NCBI RefSeq assembly: GCF_017254915.1
Contig: NZ_JAFKCT010000001.1
Span: 620,001 to 684,000 of the forward strand
DNA length: 64,000 bases
Source: Algoriphagus oliviformis
Lineage (GTDB): Bacteria; Bacteroidota; Bacteroidia; Cytophagales; Cyclobacteriaceae
Direction: 5' to 3'
The notes beneath the pieces are model-generated. The model ran no database searches and was not told the origin of the DNA. It saw only the letters and a program-made list of their open reading frames with translations. Positions 8,623 to 16,905 of this stretch are shown in pieces; position 1 is the first letter of the stretch; the number at the start of each line of letters is the position of its first letter. The position numbers and the translations under genes were made by a program.

Positions 8623-10836
8623 TTAAATATTTAGCCAGTAGTTCAGCTTCAGTACCAGGGAGCGCTGTTTGGGTGCAAAGTCGCCGGGGAAGTAGTTGTC
8701 CGTGTACACCAGGAAAAAGTCGGAGACCGGGGCGTATCGCCATTGGAAGCGGGTGTTGATATTGATGTTGTCGATCTGGTTGTTGTACTGGATGAAAGTC
8801 GTCCAAAACAGCTTTTTGGTAAACGTGAGGTCTATCCTAGGCCCCACCAGGATCAGGTCGGCATCGCTTTGGAGCTCGGGCAGCCGTATCCTCGCGTAGT
8901 TGAAATTCATGGAGACATTGGCCAGGTAGCCCATGCGGAGGCCCATCTGTCCGGTGACCCGTTGGAAATTCCCCGTGTAGTATTGGCCGGCTTCGGCGTC
9001 CAGTTCGAGATTGACTGGATTCCGCGGATTGCTTTTGTACTCCAGCTGCACGGTTTTATTGTAATAGTCCGTTCCCGCCGGGAGGGGCACTCCGCCGGTG
9101 CGGGTGGGATCGAAGTCCTGAAAGAGGTAGAGGTAGCGGTTTTTCTGGGTAATCTCCAGCTCCGCAAAGGAATTGAAGCGGATCAGGTAGCCCAGGTTGA
9201 TGTCCCGGTCGGTCTGTCCGATGTCTTCGTTCCAGTAGCCTTCAAACTCAACCTTGGGCCCGTGTCGGTTGATGAGGTTGGATTTTGGGTAGAAAAGGTA
9301 GGCCAGATCCGGGTTGAGCCGCTTGAAGTTCACCCTCGGCACGAAGCCGACGACCGGGTTGAAGTCTTGCCCGATGTCTTGGTAGCTGACGCTCCAGGAC
9401 CAGTGGATGTCGCTGTAGAGCATGTAGGCGTTGAAGGAATAGGGAGACACCGTCTCGCGGGACTCGAAAGTTCGGTGGTAGAAGACCTTTCCGGTCCACT
9501 TGCCATCCGCGGAGTTGAGGTTGTAGTCCAAGCCGATCAGGCGGTTGTAGGCCGTCGGGTCAAAAAGCTGCTGGTACTCGTCCACGGCAAGGGACTCGCG
9601 GTCTACGAAGATCAGACCGACATTGGACCGGGTGAAAATCTTCTTCTGCAAGGCCATCACCGTGAAATTTTTGCCGGAAATGCCCGCCTCTTCGTCCGTT
9701 GCCGTCTGCATGTTCATCAGACCCACCCGCCAATCTTCGGTGATTTTGCCGCTCAGCCTCGCACCGTAGATGATTTTGCTCTGCACATTTTGTCCGGTGG
9801 CCGAGTCGATGTCCACGCCTATCCTTCGGGAGAAAAAAGGCCGGGAGCGCGTCTGCCCAAAGCTGTCAAAGAGATCGGCATTTTCCAGGAAAAACTGTCT
9901 CCGCTCCGGAAAAAAGATCTCAAAACGATCCAAGTTGGTCACCTGCTGGTCCACTTCCACTTGGGAAAAGTCCGGATTGAAGGTCAGGTCGAGGTTGAGC
10001 GCGGGCCCTATCCCGATCTTGGCGTCTCCGCCAAATGAGGGTGTCAGGCTTTCTTCAGTCCCTTCGAGGAAGTTTTTGGACGTGCGGGCGGCGGCGTAGG
10101 GAATGAGCGATATGTTGGCGGAGTTCTTTTCCAGCGGCTCCTCAAAGATGAGCTTTCGGCTGTAGGCCAGGGTCAGGAGGGAGAAGTTTCTCGGGATCGG
10201 CGTCCAAGTGCTTCGCTCCCCATACTCGCTGTCGATGCGGTAGAAGTTGACGTTCCAGTTTTGCGCCCCTTCGCTGAATCGGATCGTGGAGAGCGGGATG
10301 ACCAGCTCGGCTTGCCAGTGGTTTTCGTAGATTTTGGCTTCCGAAAACCACTTGTTGTCCCAGGCCAGGCTGAGGTCCTCGGAGCGTGAGCCTCCATTGG
10401 AGATCAGTCCCTCGCGCTGTACGCCATAGGGATTGATGCCAAAGGAAAAGGCGTTGGTCTTGTCGTTGAAGGTGTCCAGGACAAAGACGATGGCATCGTT
10501 TTGCTCGCCCCTGAAATCCCGCCGCAGCGAGGTGGACACGTACTTGCGGGGGCCGAGGTTTTCCATCACGGCGGCGATGTAGAGGTTTTGCTCGTCAAAG
10601 GCAATCTTTACCCGCGTGCGGACTCTGGATTCGGAGGTGTCTGAGGGGAAATATTGGCGAAAGTTGCCGTTCCAGCCCTCGGGGTCCATCCAGATGGCAT
10701 CGTCGAGCTCACCGTCGAGCACTAGGGGTTCTTTGAGCTTGAAAGCAAAGGCATTGGTTTCCAAACCCGACTGGGCAAATACCAAAACTGGCAGTGCAAG
10801 GCAAAAGACTGCCGGGAGGAGTAAGCGAAGTTTCAT
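8623..10836 (-). CDS. DUF5916 outer-membrane-type protein with CBM9-like N-terminus
   Basis: 737 residues with a signal peptide ending FAQ (residue 22). A CBM9-like domain comes first (about 35-190: LDGELDDAIWMDPEG, later RRDFRGEQNDAIVFVLDTF), then a long DUF5916 region with the family sequence FFPERRQFFLENADLF and many alternating aromatic strands, ending in Trp-Leu-Asn-Ile as expected for an outer-membrane beta barrel. The family is common in Bacteroidota and Gemmatimonadota; its function is unknown, and carbohydrate or peptide uptake has been suggested by domain content only. A possible promoter lies at 10852-10882. Confidence 0.88.
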   Translation of the reverse strand: MKLRLLLPAVFCLALPVLVFAQSGLETNAFAFKLKEPLVLDGELDDAIWMDPEGWNGNFRQYFPSDTSESRVRTRVKIAFDEQNLYIAAVMENLGPRKYVSTSLRRDFRGEQNDAIVFVLDTFNDKTNAFSFGINPYGVQREGLISNGGSRSEDLSLAWDNKWFSEAKIYENHWQAELVIPLSTIRFSEGAQNWNVNFYRIDSEYGERSTWTPIPRNFSLLTLAYSRKLIFEEPLEKNSANISLIPYAAARTSKNFLEGTEESLTPSFGGDAKIGIGPALNLDLTFNPDFSQVEVDQQVTNLDRFEIFFPERRQFFLENADLFDSFGQTRSRPFFSRRIGVDIDSATGQNVQSKIIYGARLSGKITEDWRVGLMNMQTATDEEAGISGKNFTVMALQKKIFTRSNVGLIFVDRESLAVDEYQQLFDPTAYNRLIGLDYNLNSADGKWTGKVFYHRTFESRETVSPYSFNAYMLYSDIHWSWSVSYQDIGQDFNPVVGFVPRVNFKRLNPDLAYLFYPKSNLINRHGPKVEFEGYWNEDIGQTDRDINLGYLIRFNSFAELEITQKNRYLYLFQDFDPTRTGGVPLPAGTDYYNKTVQLEYKSNPRNPVNLELDAEAGQYYTGNFQRVTGQMGLRMGYLANVSMNFNYARIRLPELQSDADLILVGPRIDLTFTKKLFWTTFIQYNNQIDNININTRFQWRYAPVSDFFLVYTDNYFPGDFAPKQRSLVLKLNYWLNI

Positions 10837-10851
10837 GTAAGGTCGTTGTCA

Positions 10852-10882
10852 CAAATGTAAAAGACACTGACTTTATCAGAAA
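10852..10882 (-). promoter_or_regulatory. Candidate Bacteroidota promoter for the DUF5916 gene
   Basis: On the minus strand TACATTTG (10852-10859) matches the -7 consensus TAnnTTTG exactly. A 19-base spacer separates it from TTTC (10879-10882), one base off the -33 TTTG box. The leader to ATG 10836 would be only about 10 bases, which is short, so this is a tentative call. Confidence 0.35.
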
Positions 10883-10921
10883 CAGAATTTTATCAAAGGC
10901 AAGATGGGATTTTGGAGGTCA

Positions 10922-11350
10922 TCATTCCGTGCCAAAAGCGGTAAGAATCAGGCTCCTTCTGCCGCCGCTTCGGCGGAATTCGCAGAGGTAAATTCCTTGC
11001 CAGATTCCAAGCGCGAGTTTTCCACCGGAAATGGGGATTTGGAGGCTGCAACCGAAAAAAGCGCTTTTAATGTGCGCAGGCATATCATCTGGGCCTTCGT
11101 AAGTGTGGATAAACCGTGGATAATCCTCGGAAACCAATTCGTTTACAAAGGTTTGAAAGTCTTTTCTCACCGTCGGATCGGCGTTTTCGTTGATACACAG
11201 CCCGGCGGAAGTATGCTGGAGAAAGACCTGTAAAAAACCGATGCGGATCTGCCGTATATCGGGGATGGCCCGCTCGATCTCCGAAGTGACCAAGTGGTAG
11301 CCTTGGGGGAAGCTTTGTAGCCGGAGTTGCTTTTGGAAGAAAAGTGACAT
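10922..11350 (-). CDS. YjbQ/UPF0047 family protein (secondary thiamine-phosphate synthase-like)
   Basis: 142 residues, normal family length. It shows the conserved YjbQ signatures LQVFLQHTSAGLCINENADP (about residues 40-59), HTYEGPDDMPAHIKSAFFG (about 82-100) and GIWQGIYLCEFR near the end. The conserved His residues (HTSA, HTYEGPDDMPAH) form the presumed metal or phosphate site. Members show weak thiamine-phosphate synthase activity, but the true role is unsettled. Notably the TPP riboswitch gene is about 2 kb away, although on the other strand and not in the same operon. Confidence 0.9.
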   Translation of the reverse strand: MSLFFQKQLRLQSFPQGYHLVTSEIERAIPDIRQIRIGFLQVFLQHTSAGLCINENADPTVRKDFQTFVNELVSEDYPRFIHTYEGPDDMPAHIKSAFFGCSLQIPISGGKLALGIWQGIYLCEFRRSGGRRSLILTAFGTE

Positions 11351-11351
11351 G

Positions 11352-11383
11352 GGGTAAAAATAAAAAGAAGCCCGAAGGCTTCT
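11352..11383 (-). terminator. Rho-independent terminator after the 11.4 kb lipoprotein gene
   Basis: Read on the minus strand: AGAAGCC, TTCG tetraloop, GGCTTCT, then TTTTATTTTTA. The stem (11366-11383) lies 2 bases after the lipoprotein stop codon and just before the YjbQ start, so YjbQ probably has its own promoter or relies on readthrough. Confidence 0.85.
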
Positions 11384-11385
11384 CT

Positions 11386-11814
11386 CTATCTCCTTTCAAA
11401 ATATAAGTTTGGCCCGTCACATTCACTCCAGTTGCCGGCTATAGTCTTGGCGTCCTTCACCGTGAAGTATTCATAGTCCTGGCCGCAATAATGGATTAAA
11501 TTCTTTTCTGCGTCCAGTTGAATCGAGGTTTCGTCGAAGTTAAGCGTTACATACGTTTTACCCTCGAAGTCTTCAAAATTGTAAGTCCCCGCCAACTGGT
11601 ATTGGCCGATTGTTTTTACAAAAGACCCGTCGGCTTCGAGTCGGTAGTGGTAGGTGGAGTCCTCGATGGGAGTAATATCTTCTTGGGGAATCCAGCCTCC
11701 CTTGTATCCGATCAAATGCCATTCTTGGGGCATTTCCAAGATATCTGGGGTTTCAGTTTCTTTACATGAAAAGAAAACGAGCGATAGGAAAAGAATGCAT
11801 AGCGTGCGTTTCAT
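11386..11814 (-). CDS. Hypothetical lipoprotein
   Basis: 142 residues with a clear lipoprotein signal peptide (MKRTLCILFLSLVFFSC, lipobox FFSC with Cys17). The mature part is a small beta-rich domain, with alternating strands such as YHYRLEADGSFVKTIG, AGTYNFEDFEG and YVTLNFDET, resembling lipocalin-like or META-type lipoproteins. I do not recognise a named family. It is transcribed alone and ends in a strong terminator at 11352-11383. Confidence 0.75.
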   Translation of the reverse strand: MKRTLCILFLSLVFFSCKETETPDILEMPQEWHLIGYKGGWIPQEDITPIEDSTYHYRLEADGSFVKTIGQYQLAGTYNFEDFEGKTYVTLNFDETSIQLDAEKNLIHYCGQDYEYFTVKDAKTIAGNWSECDGPNLYFERR

Positions 11815-11870
11815 TGGGATAAATTTGGTTTTTTGTCAAAACGTAAGTTTTGAGTCTACCGCTACAGCCT

Positions 11871-12716
11871 TTATATTTTTCCCACCTTGTTTTCCAAAGT
11901 CCCGATCCCGTCAATGCTGATCTTCACCACGTCGCCCTTGGCCAGGGTGAAGTCGTCCGGGACAATGCCCGTGCCTGTCATCATAAAGCAGCCGATCGGA
12001 AAGGTATTGGCGCGGAAAAGCCAGTCGGCCAGCTCCTGGGGCTTGCGTTTCATTTGGGCGAGGGAAGTTTCGCCAGAAGCCTCGATTTTGCCTGCTCTGA
12101 CGATTTCCAAAGAGATTTTGGTATCGTCCGAGAGGGGCTCTTCCTGTACGAGGATGCAGGGGCCGATGGAAGCACAGCCTTGATAGACTTTCGCCTGCGG
12201 CAAATAGAGCGGGTTTTCCCCCTCGATGCTCCGGCTGCTCATGTCATTGCCTACGGTGAATCCCTGCACTTTTCCCGAAGGGCAGATCAAAAGCGTCAGC
12301 TCGGGCTCCGGCACATCCCAGGTGGAGTCCTTGCGGATGTTGACCGTCTCGCCGGGGTTGGAGACGCGACTGGCGGTGGCTTTGAAAAAGAGCTCGGGGC
12401 GGTCGGCTCCGTAGACTTTGTCGTAGAAGTCGGCGCCACCGGCATCCTGGGACTCTTCCATCCTGGCGGTGCGGCTGCGGTAGTAGGTGACACCCGCCGC
12501 CCAGATTTCCTGGTTTCCCATGGGCGAGAGCAGTCCCTCCGCCTTCAGTTCTTCGGCTTTTTCGGCATCGATCTTTTCCCAGTGGGAAGATTCGGACTTG
12601 AGCAGCTGCGGCAGGTGCTCCCGGCCTAGGAGTTGGTCCCAGTCAAGCTCGGGGCCCAAAAAAATACCATTGTCGGATTCCAGAAGCGTAGCAGCGGTCA
12701 GTTTGTAGAGTTTCAT
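11871..12716 (-). CDS. Fumarylacetoacetate hydrolase family protein
   Basis: 281 residues. The FAH catalytic fold is seen in residues 85-280: VPEPELTLLICPSGKVQGFTVGNDMSSRSIEG with the metal-binding Glu residues (EPE) and GNDMS, followed by LPQAKVYQGCASIGP and near the end MTGTGIVPDDFTLAKGDVVKI. Family members cleave C-C bonds or dehydrate 2-keto-3-deoxy sugar acids; the SRSIEGENPLYLPQAKVY stretch fits the sugar-acid dehydratase branch better than true fumarylacetoacetase, but this is inference. It stands alone. The 190 bp upstream (12717-12904) hold nothing I recognise. Confidence 0.88.
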   Translation of the reverse strand: MKLYKLTAATLLESDNGIFLGPELDWDQLLGREHLPQLLKSESSHWEKIDAEKAEELKAEGLLSPMGNQEIWAAGVTYYRSRTARMEESQDAGGADFYDKVYGADRPELFFKATASRVSNPGETVNIRKDSTWDVPEPELTLLICPSGKVQGFTVGNDMSSRSIEGENPLYLPQAKVYQGCASIGPCILVQEEPLSDDTKISLEIVRAGKIEASGETSLAQMKRKPQELADWLFRANTFPIGCFMMTGTGIVPDDFTLAKGDVVKISIDGIGTLENKVGKI

Positions 12717-12904
12717 AGGTTTCGTGGGTCTTTTTGCCTTGGTGAATTTATGGAAATATTCCAGCCGCCCTAAGAGGAGATGGATTGGACATCAAGAAAT
12801 TGTCAAAATCCCGAAATGCCCGGAAGCTAGGTCGGCCTGTCCATAAACCTACTCCCAAGGCTCTGAATCGGGCTAGTTGACGCGTTTAATTTTGCCTGGA
12901 ATCA

Positions 12905-12934
12905 TTTGAAACCAATTTTTCGCTCCTACCTTTG
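12905..12934 (+). promoter_or_regulatory. Promoter for the TPP-riboswitch TonB receptor transcript
   Basis: TTTG (12905-12908), 18-base spacer, TACCTTTG (12927-12934). Both boxes fit the Bacteroidota -33/-7 consensus exactly. The predicted transcription start, about 5-8 bases after the -7 box, falls just before the riboswitch aptamer. Confidence 0.75.
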
Positions 12935-12944
12935 TGGTAGATCA

Positions 12945-13020
12945 TAAGGGGTGCCTTAACAAAACGGGCTGAGATCATACCCATAAGACCTGATCCGGGT
13001 AATGCCGGCGAAGGGAAATG
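12945..13020 (+). ncRNA. TPP riboswitch (thi box)
   Basis: The aptamer carries the conserved thi-box core: GGGGTGCC at 12948-12955, CTGAGA at 12969-12974, ACCTGATC at 12988-12995 followed by CGGGTAATGCCGG, and the closing GAAGGGA. It lies between a clear promoter (12905-12934) and a 155-base leader before the TonB receptor start at 13176. TPP binding is expected to lower expression, making the receptor a thiamine or thiamine-precursor importer. Confidence 0.95.
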
Positions 13021-13114
13021 AGAAAGTAAAACGTAGCTGTACAGTAAACTTCCGAAGCGGTACCCTTCGGGCCATTGTTGGCATTTCGTTTTGCAAAGCG
13101 GGTAAACTGTCACA

Positions 13115-13165
13115 GAAAACCTCCCCTGGGTTTTCTTATGTTTCACTCAACGACCCGAGAGGGTC
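13115..13165 (+). promoter_or_regulatory. Hairpins downstream of the TPP aptamer (candidate expression platform)
   Basis: Two stems lie between the aptamer and the start codon. GAAAACC/GGTTTTC (13115-13121 with 13129-13135) is followed by a T-rich run and could be a weak terminator. GACCC-GAGA-GGGTC (13152-13165) is a perfect five-pair tetraloop hairpin ending 10 bases before ATG 13176, where it could block ribosome access. Which of them responds to TPP cannot be told from the sequence alone. Confidence 0.5.
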
Positions 13166-13175
13166 ACACACAAAC

Positions 13176-15569
13176 ATGAAAAAGTTAGTATTTGGCCTCG
13201 CTTTGTGCCTGGCCAGCATCTCCGCCTGGGCGCAGCAGAGCCTGAGCGGCAAAGTCGTCGATGCCTCCACGGGAGAGGCTTTGGTAGGCGCGTCGGTTTG
13301 GACTGCGAAAGTGGGCCGCGGCACCGTCACCGATGCCCAGGGGGAATTTACCCTGACGAAACTCCCGTCCGGTTTGGTCGAGCTGAGCGTCTCCTTCCTC
13401 GGTTTCGAAACTGTCAACCAAACGGTCTCGTTGCCGTACAGCGGTGATTTGATATTCAAATTAGTCGCCAAAGAATTCCTTTCCGAAGAGTTTGTTGTGT
13501 CGGCGACACGGGCTTCCTCCCATACGCCGACGACTTTCACGAATGTGGATAAGTCCGAAATCGCCAAACGAAATTTGGGACAGGACATTCCCATCCTCCT
13601 GCAATACACCCCCTCGGTGGTCAGCTACTCCGACGCTGGAGCTGGCGTGGGCTATACCGGTTTGCGGATCCGAGGCTCGGACCAAACGCGGATCAACGCG
13701 ACAGTGAACGGGATTCCGATGAACGATGCCGAGTCGCATGGCGTCTTTTGGGTGAATATGCCGGACTTTGCCTCATCCGTGGACAACGTGCAGATCCAGC
13801 GCGGAGTCGGCACCTCGACCAACGGTGCGGCGACTTTTGGCGCCAGCCTCAACTTCCAGACCGACACCCGCCAAGACGATCCCTACGCACAGATCGACAA
13901 CAGTTTTGGTTCCTTCAATACCTGGAGACATACTGTCAAGGCCGGAACGGGATTGCTAAATGAGCGCTTTGCGGTGGATGCCCGGCTTTCCAAAATCACC
14001 TCCGACGGCTATGTGGATCGGGCATTTTCTGACCTCAGCAGCTGGTTTGTCTCCGGTGGCTACTATGGGGAAAACAGCGTGATCAAGCTCATTGCTTTCT
14101 CCGGAAAAGAACAAACCTACCAAAGCTGGTGGGGCCTGCCTGAGTCCAAACTGGAAGACGACCGCACCTGGAACTACTACACGTACGACAACGAGACGGA
14201 CAATTACCAGCAAGACCACTACCAGTTTATCTATACCGGCAAAGTCGGCACGAACTGGAAAACCAATCTCGCGCTGCACTACACCTACGGGCGCGGCTAC
14301 TACGAGCAGTATCGCGAAGACGATGACTTCGCGAGCTATGGTCTGCCTCCGGTGACGATCGGGGACGAAACCATCGAGAGCACGGACATCATCCGCCGTC
14401 GCTGGCTGGACAATGACTTCTTTGGATTCGTCGGCTCGGTGAATTATCTCTCTGACAATGGGCAGCTCGATCTGGTCCTCGGCGGTGGGGCTAACCGATA
14501 CGATGGAGATCATTTTGGGGAAATCATCTGGGCGAGGATCGCCGGTGACACCGAGATCCGCGACCGATACTATGACAACAATGCCGTCAAAGACGACCGG
14601 AATATCTACGCCAAAGCCACTTACGAGGTGAAGCCGGGCTTGAATCTCTTTGGCGACCTGCAGGTGCGCGGCATCGACTACTCTTTTGCCGGGGTAAATG
14701 ACGACCAGCGCATCGTGGACGGTCAGGAGAGCTACACCTTTTTCAACCCCAAGTTTGGCTTCTCCTACGAATCGGGCGGCAACACCTGGTATGCGAGCTA
14801 TGCCGTGGCCAACCGTGAGCCTACCCGCTCGGACTTCACTGACAATCCGATCACGGAAGTGCCTCGTCCCGAGCGCCTGAACAATATCGAAGCCGGGCTC
14901 CGCGCACGCGCCGGTCGCCTGAGCTACAATGCCAACTTCTACTACATGGACTACAAAGACCAACTGATCCTCACCGGGCAGATCAACGATGTGGGAGCCT
15001 ATATCCGTGAAAATGTCGCCTCCTCTTACCGTGCGGGAATCGAGCTGGACGCGGCTTTTCAGCTGAACAAAGCTTGGACTTTGGGGGGAAATATCGCCCT
15101 GAGCCAAAACAAGATTAAGGAATTCACCGAGTATGTGGATGACTACAGTACAGAGGAATTCCAGCAGGAGGCCTTCACCTACACGGATACGGACATCGCC
15201 TTTTCTCCGAATGTCGTGGGCTCGGCGATCATCGAGTGGAAGCCGGTAAAAAGCCTTTCTCTAAACCTGCTCAACAAGTATGTGGGCAAGCAGTATCTGG
15301 ACAATACCGCAAACGACGGTCGTGCGCTGGATGCCTTCTTCACCAGCGACTTCCGCATCAGCTACGCCGCGCAGCCGCGATTCTTCAAAGGCCTTGAGCT
15401 AAACCTGATGGTGAACAACATCTTCAATCAGATGTACGAGCCGAATGGCTACACCTTCAGCTACTTCGTGCCAGGCGAGGGTGCTTCCGGAAAGGACTTG
15501 GTGACAGAAAACTTCTACTACCCACAAGCCGGAACCAACTTCCTGCTTGGCCTGAGTTTGAAGTTCTGA
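13176..15569 (+). CDS. TonB-dependent receptor, probable thiamine/precursor uptake
   Basis: 797 residues from ATG 13176, which gives a signal peptide MKKLVFGLALCLASISAWAQQ; the longer frame from 13002 runs through the riboswitch and is not real. Domains in order: carboxypeptidase-like regulatory beta-sandwich (about 22-105, LSGKVVDASTGEALVGASV), a possible TonB box (EEFVVSATR), plug (about 120-240, with LRIRGSDQTRINATVNGIPMND) and a 22-strand type barrel ending GLSLKF. Control by the TPP riboswitch indicates uptake of thiamine or a precursor across the outer membrane. No inner-membrane partner such as PnuT is adjacent; the gene ends in its own terminator. Confidence 0.92.
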   Translation: MKKLVFGLALCLASISAWAQQSLSGKVVDASTGEALVGASVWTAKVGRGTVTDAQGEFTLTKLPSGLVELSVSFLGFETVNQTVSLPYSGDLIFKLVAKEFLSEEFVVSATRASSHTPTTFTNVDKSEIAKRNLGQDIPILLQYTPSVVSYSDAGAGVGYTGLRIRGSDQTRINATVNGIPMNDAESHGVFWVNMPDFASSVDNVQIQRGVGTSTNGAATFGASLNFQTDTRQDDPYAQIDNSFGSFNTWRHTVKAGTGLLNERFAVDARLSKITSDGYVDRAFSDLSSWFVSGGYYGENSVIKLIAFSGKEQTYQSWWGLPESKLEDDRTWNYYTYDNETDNYQQDHYQFIYTGKVGTNWKTNLALHYTYGRGYYEQYREDDDFASYGLPPVTIGDETIESTDIIRRRWLDNDFFGFVGSVNYLSDNGQLDLVLGGGANRYDGDHFGEIIWARIAGDTEIRDRYYDNNAVKDDRNIYAKATYEVKPGLNLFGDLQVRGIDYSFAGVNDDQRIVDGQESYTFFNPKFGFSYESGGNTWYASYAVANREPTRSDFTDNPITEVPRPERLNNIEAGLRARAGRLSYNANFYYMDYKDQLILTGQINDVGAYIRENVASSYRAGIELDAAFQLNKAWTLGGNIALSQNKIKEFTEYVDDYSTEEFQQEAFTYTDTDIAFSPNVVGSAIIEWKPVKSLSLNLLNKYVGKQYLDNTANDGRALDAFFTSDFRISYAAQPRFFKGLELNLMVNNIFNQMYEPNGYTFSYFVPGEGASGKDLVTENFYYPQAGTNFLLGLSLKF

Positions 15570-15580
15570 CGCTTGATTTT

Positions 15581-15612
15581 AAAATGCCGCTTCGCTTGGA
15601 GCGGCATTTTTT
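15581..15612 (+). terminator. Strong bidirectional-looking terminator after the TonB receptor
   Basis: AAAATGCCGCT pairs with AGCGGCATTTT (15581-15591 with 15600-15610), followed by further Ts. It starts 11 bases after the receptor stop. The symmetric A/T flanks would also stop transcription of the convergent gene ending at 15611. Confidence 0.9.
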
Positions 15613-16129
15613 ATGCAGGGAGTTCGGCAGTGGGTACTTGAGTATCAAATATTCTCTTTATCTCGGGTTGGATGATCCACACTCCTATTGGCCAAAACAA
15701 AAGAAGAAGTCCTTTCCCCATACTTTCCGAAAGGCTTCTTTCTTGTCTAGTTTGTATCGATTTTAGCACTTTTATGGGGAAAGCGAAAACATGAAATACT
15801 GCAAAAAACAGATAGAAACCTGGTAGTGCATATAAACCAGTAAGGTTTACTGTCATGCCTCCAAAAAGAATAAACATGATAATCATGACCCCAATCCATA
15901 CGATCCAATTTACTAGGAAAAAGGTAGTACCGATTGAGATTTTCTTTGGGAGATAGTCTGGAAGAATATAGCCCAAACTCAGCGGATATAGCCCGAACAA
16001 CAGTAGGCCGAAGACTTTCACCAATGAGTTAATGAACGCGTCATCGGTTAGATTAATCTCGACCAGCAACAACGAAGTGAGAAGGTAAATGAAAATAGCC
16101 CAAGCGGGAAGTCGGAGTAACTTTTCCAT
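15611..16129 (-). CDS. Hypothetical membrane protein
   Basis: 172 residues with about five hydrophobic segments (approximately residues 8-24, 35-55, 68-95, 100-118 and 143-155) and a short soluble tail. No family is recognised. Its AT content is higher than that of its neighbours. It follows the gene at 16160 by 30 bp on the same strand and its stop lies inside the shared terminator, so it is the last gene of a small membrane-protein operon. Confidence 0.7.
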   Translation of the reverse strand: MEKLLRLPAWAIFIYLLTSLLLVEINLTDDAFINSLVKVFGLLLFGLYPLSLGYILPDYLPKKISIGTTFFLVNWIVWIGVMIIMFILFGGMTVNLTGLYALPGFYLFFAVFHVFAFPIKVLKSIQTRQERSLSESMGKGLLLLFWPIGVWIIQPEIKRIFDTQVPTAELPA

Positions 16130-16159
16130 GTTTGAATTTTGGCAAAACTATACTTTTTA

Positions 16160-16642
16160 CTAGAAACCCAACCTCTTTTTTATCTCCAGCAGCGCGCGGA
16201 TGGCGTCTTTCTCTTTCGCAAAGTCAAAAGCAAGAAATTTCGTCCCGCCTGAGAGCAGCACACATTTGTAAACCGTAGTCTCACTGGAAAGCGTGGGAGT
16301 AATTCCGTTGCGGAAGTTTTCGCTGCGAAATGTGTGGATGATCATCTCGGCGTGGTCGATTTCCGGTAGGGTTTTCCATGAGCCGAGCTTGATCCAAAGG
16401 AGGCTTTGAAAAGACTTGTAGCGGTGATGTTCGAAATCAAGGACAGTCCCCGAATAGGATGAAACGGCGATAAGCCCAAAGAGTAGCAAGGCCCCTACCA
16501 AAGTCGCCAGAGTATCTTGGTCGGTAGGGAAATCCGAGAACAAGTAGAAAAGCAGGAGCGCTACGGCGACGGCGATCAGGATCATCCCCATTAGGTGAAA
16601 ACCTTCCCAAAGTGTCCTGTTTTTATGGATGAAAACGTTCAT
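16160..16642 (-). CDS. Hypothetical membrane protein with PH-like soluble tail
   Basis: About 160 residues from ATG 16642 (a TTG at 16666 is possible but gives an unlikely start). Two transmembrane segments (about residues 15-36 and 50-66) are followed by a beta-rich region, FEHHRYKSFQSLLWIKLGSWKTLPEID, then a C-terminal helix FAKEKDAIRALLEIKKRLGF. This layout resembles bacterial PH-domain-like membrane proteins, but the match is weak. Its ATG overlaps the stop of the 46-residue gene at 16639-16779 (ATGA). Confidence 0.65.
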   Translation of the reverse strand: MNVFIHKNRTLWEGFHLMGMILIAVAVALLLFYLFSDFPTDQDTLATLVGALLLFGLIAVSSYSGTVLDFEHHRYKSFQSLLWIKLGSWKTLPEIDHAEMIIHTFRSENFRNGITPTLSSETTVYKCVLLSGGTKFLAFDFAKEKDAIRALLEIKKRLGF

Positions 16643-16779
16643 GGCTTGTCTTTCATTGGGAGCCAAAGTCTGCCTTTTTTCTTTTTTGCCAGCATCCCGG
16701 CTACCACCGAATAGACCATAAGATACTGGTACAGGAGCTCCGAGGCAAGGTAGGCTAGGAACAGCCTAAATTTTTTCAC
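16639..16779 (-). CDS. Small membrane protein, 46 residues, GTG start
   Basis: A short reading frame begins at GTG 16779, directly after an in-frame stop, and encodes KKFRLFLAYLASELLYQYLM, then VYSVVAGMLAKKKKGRLW and a basic tail. One hydrophobic segment is flanked by lysines, as in a small inner-membrane protein. Its TGA overlaps the downstream ATG by four bases (ATGA), the same coupling seen elsewhere in this genome, which argues that it is real. No homologue is recognised. Upstream (16780-16905) I see nothing definite. Confidence 0.45.
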   Translation of the reverse strand: MKKFRLFLAYLASELLYQYLMVYSVVAGMLAKKKKGRLWLPMKDKP

Positions 16780-16905
16780 CCATCCATCATTTCAAAAGGA
16801 ATAGTTAACACTACTGACGGCTTAGCTGGTAAGATAGATTTGGCTGTGCATGTCATGGACAAAAAGCGCTGGCAATTGCCTAGGGGCATGCCGAGTGAGC
16901 TTTTT

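Noticed and set aside
8743..10038. Long plus-strand open frame inside the DUF5916 gene
   Set aside because: Opposite-strand shadow of a high-GC coding region; no domain, and the minus frame has a signal peptide and family motifs.
13002..13175. N-terminal extension of the TonB receptor frame through the riboswitch
   Set aside because: The frame happens to stay open through the thi-box leader, but the signal peptide begins at 13176 and the leader is RNA structure.
13956..15107. Minus-strand frame of 383 codons inside the TonB receptor
   Set aside because: Shadow of the receptor coding sequence; no recognisable domain.
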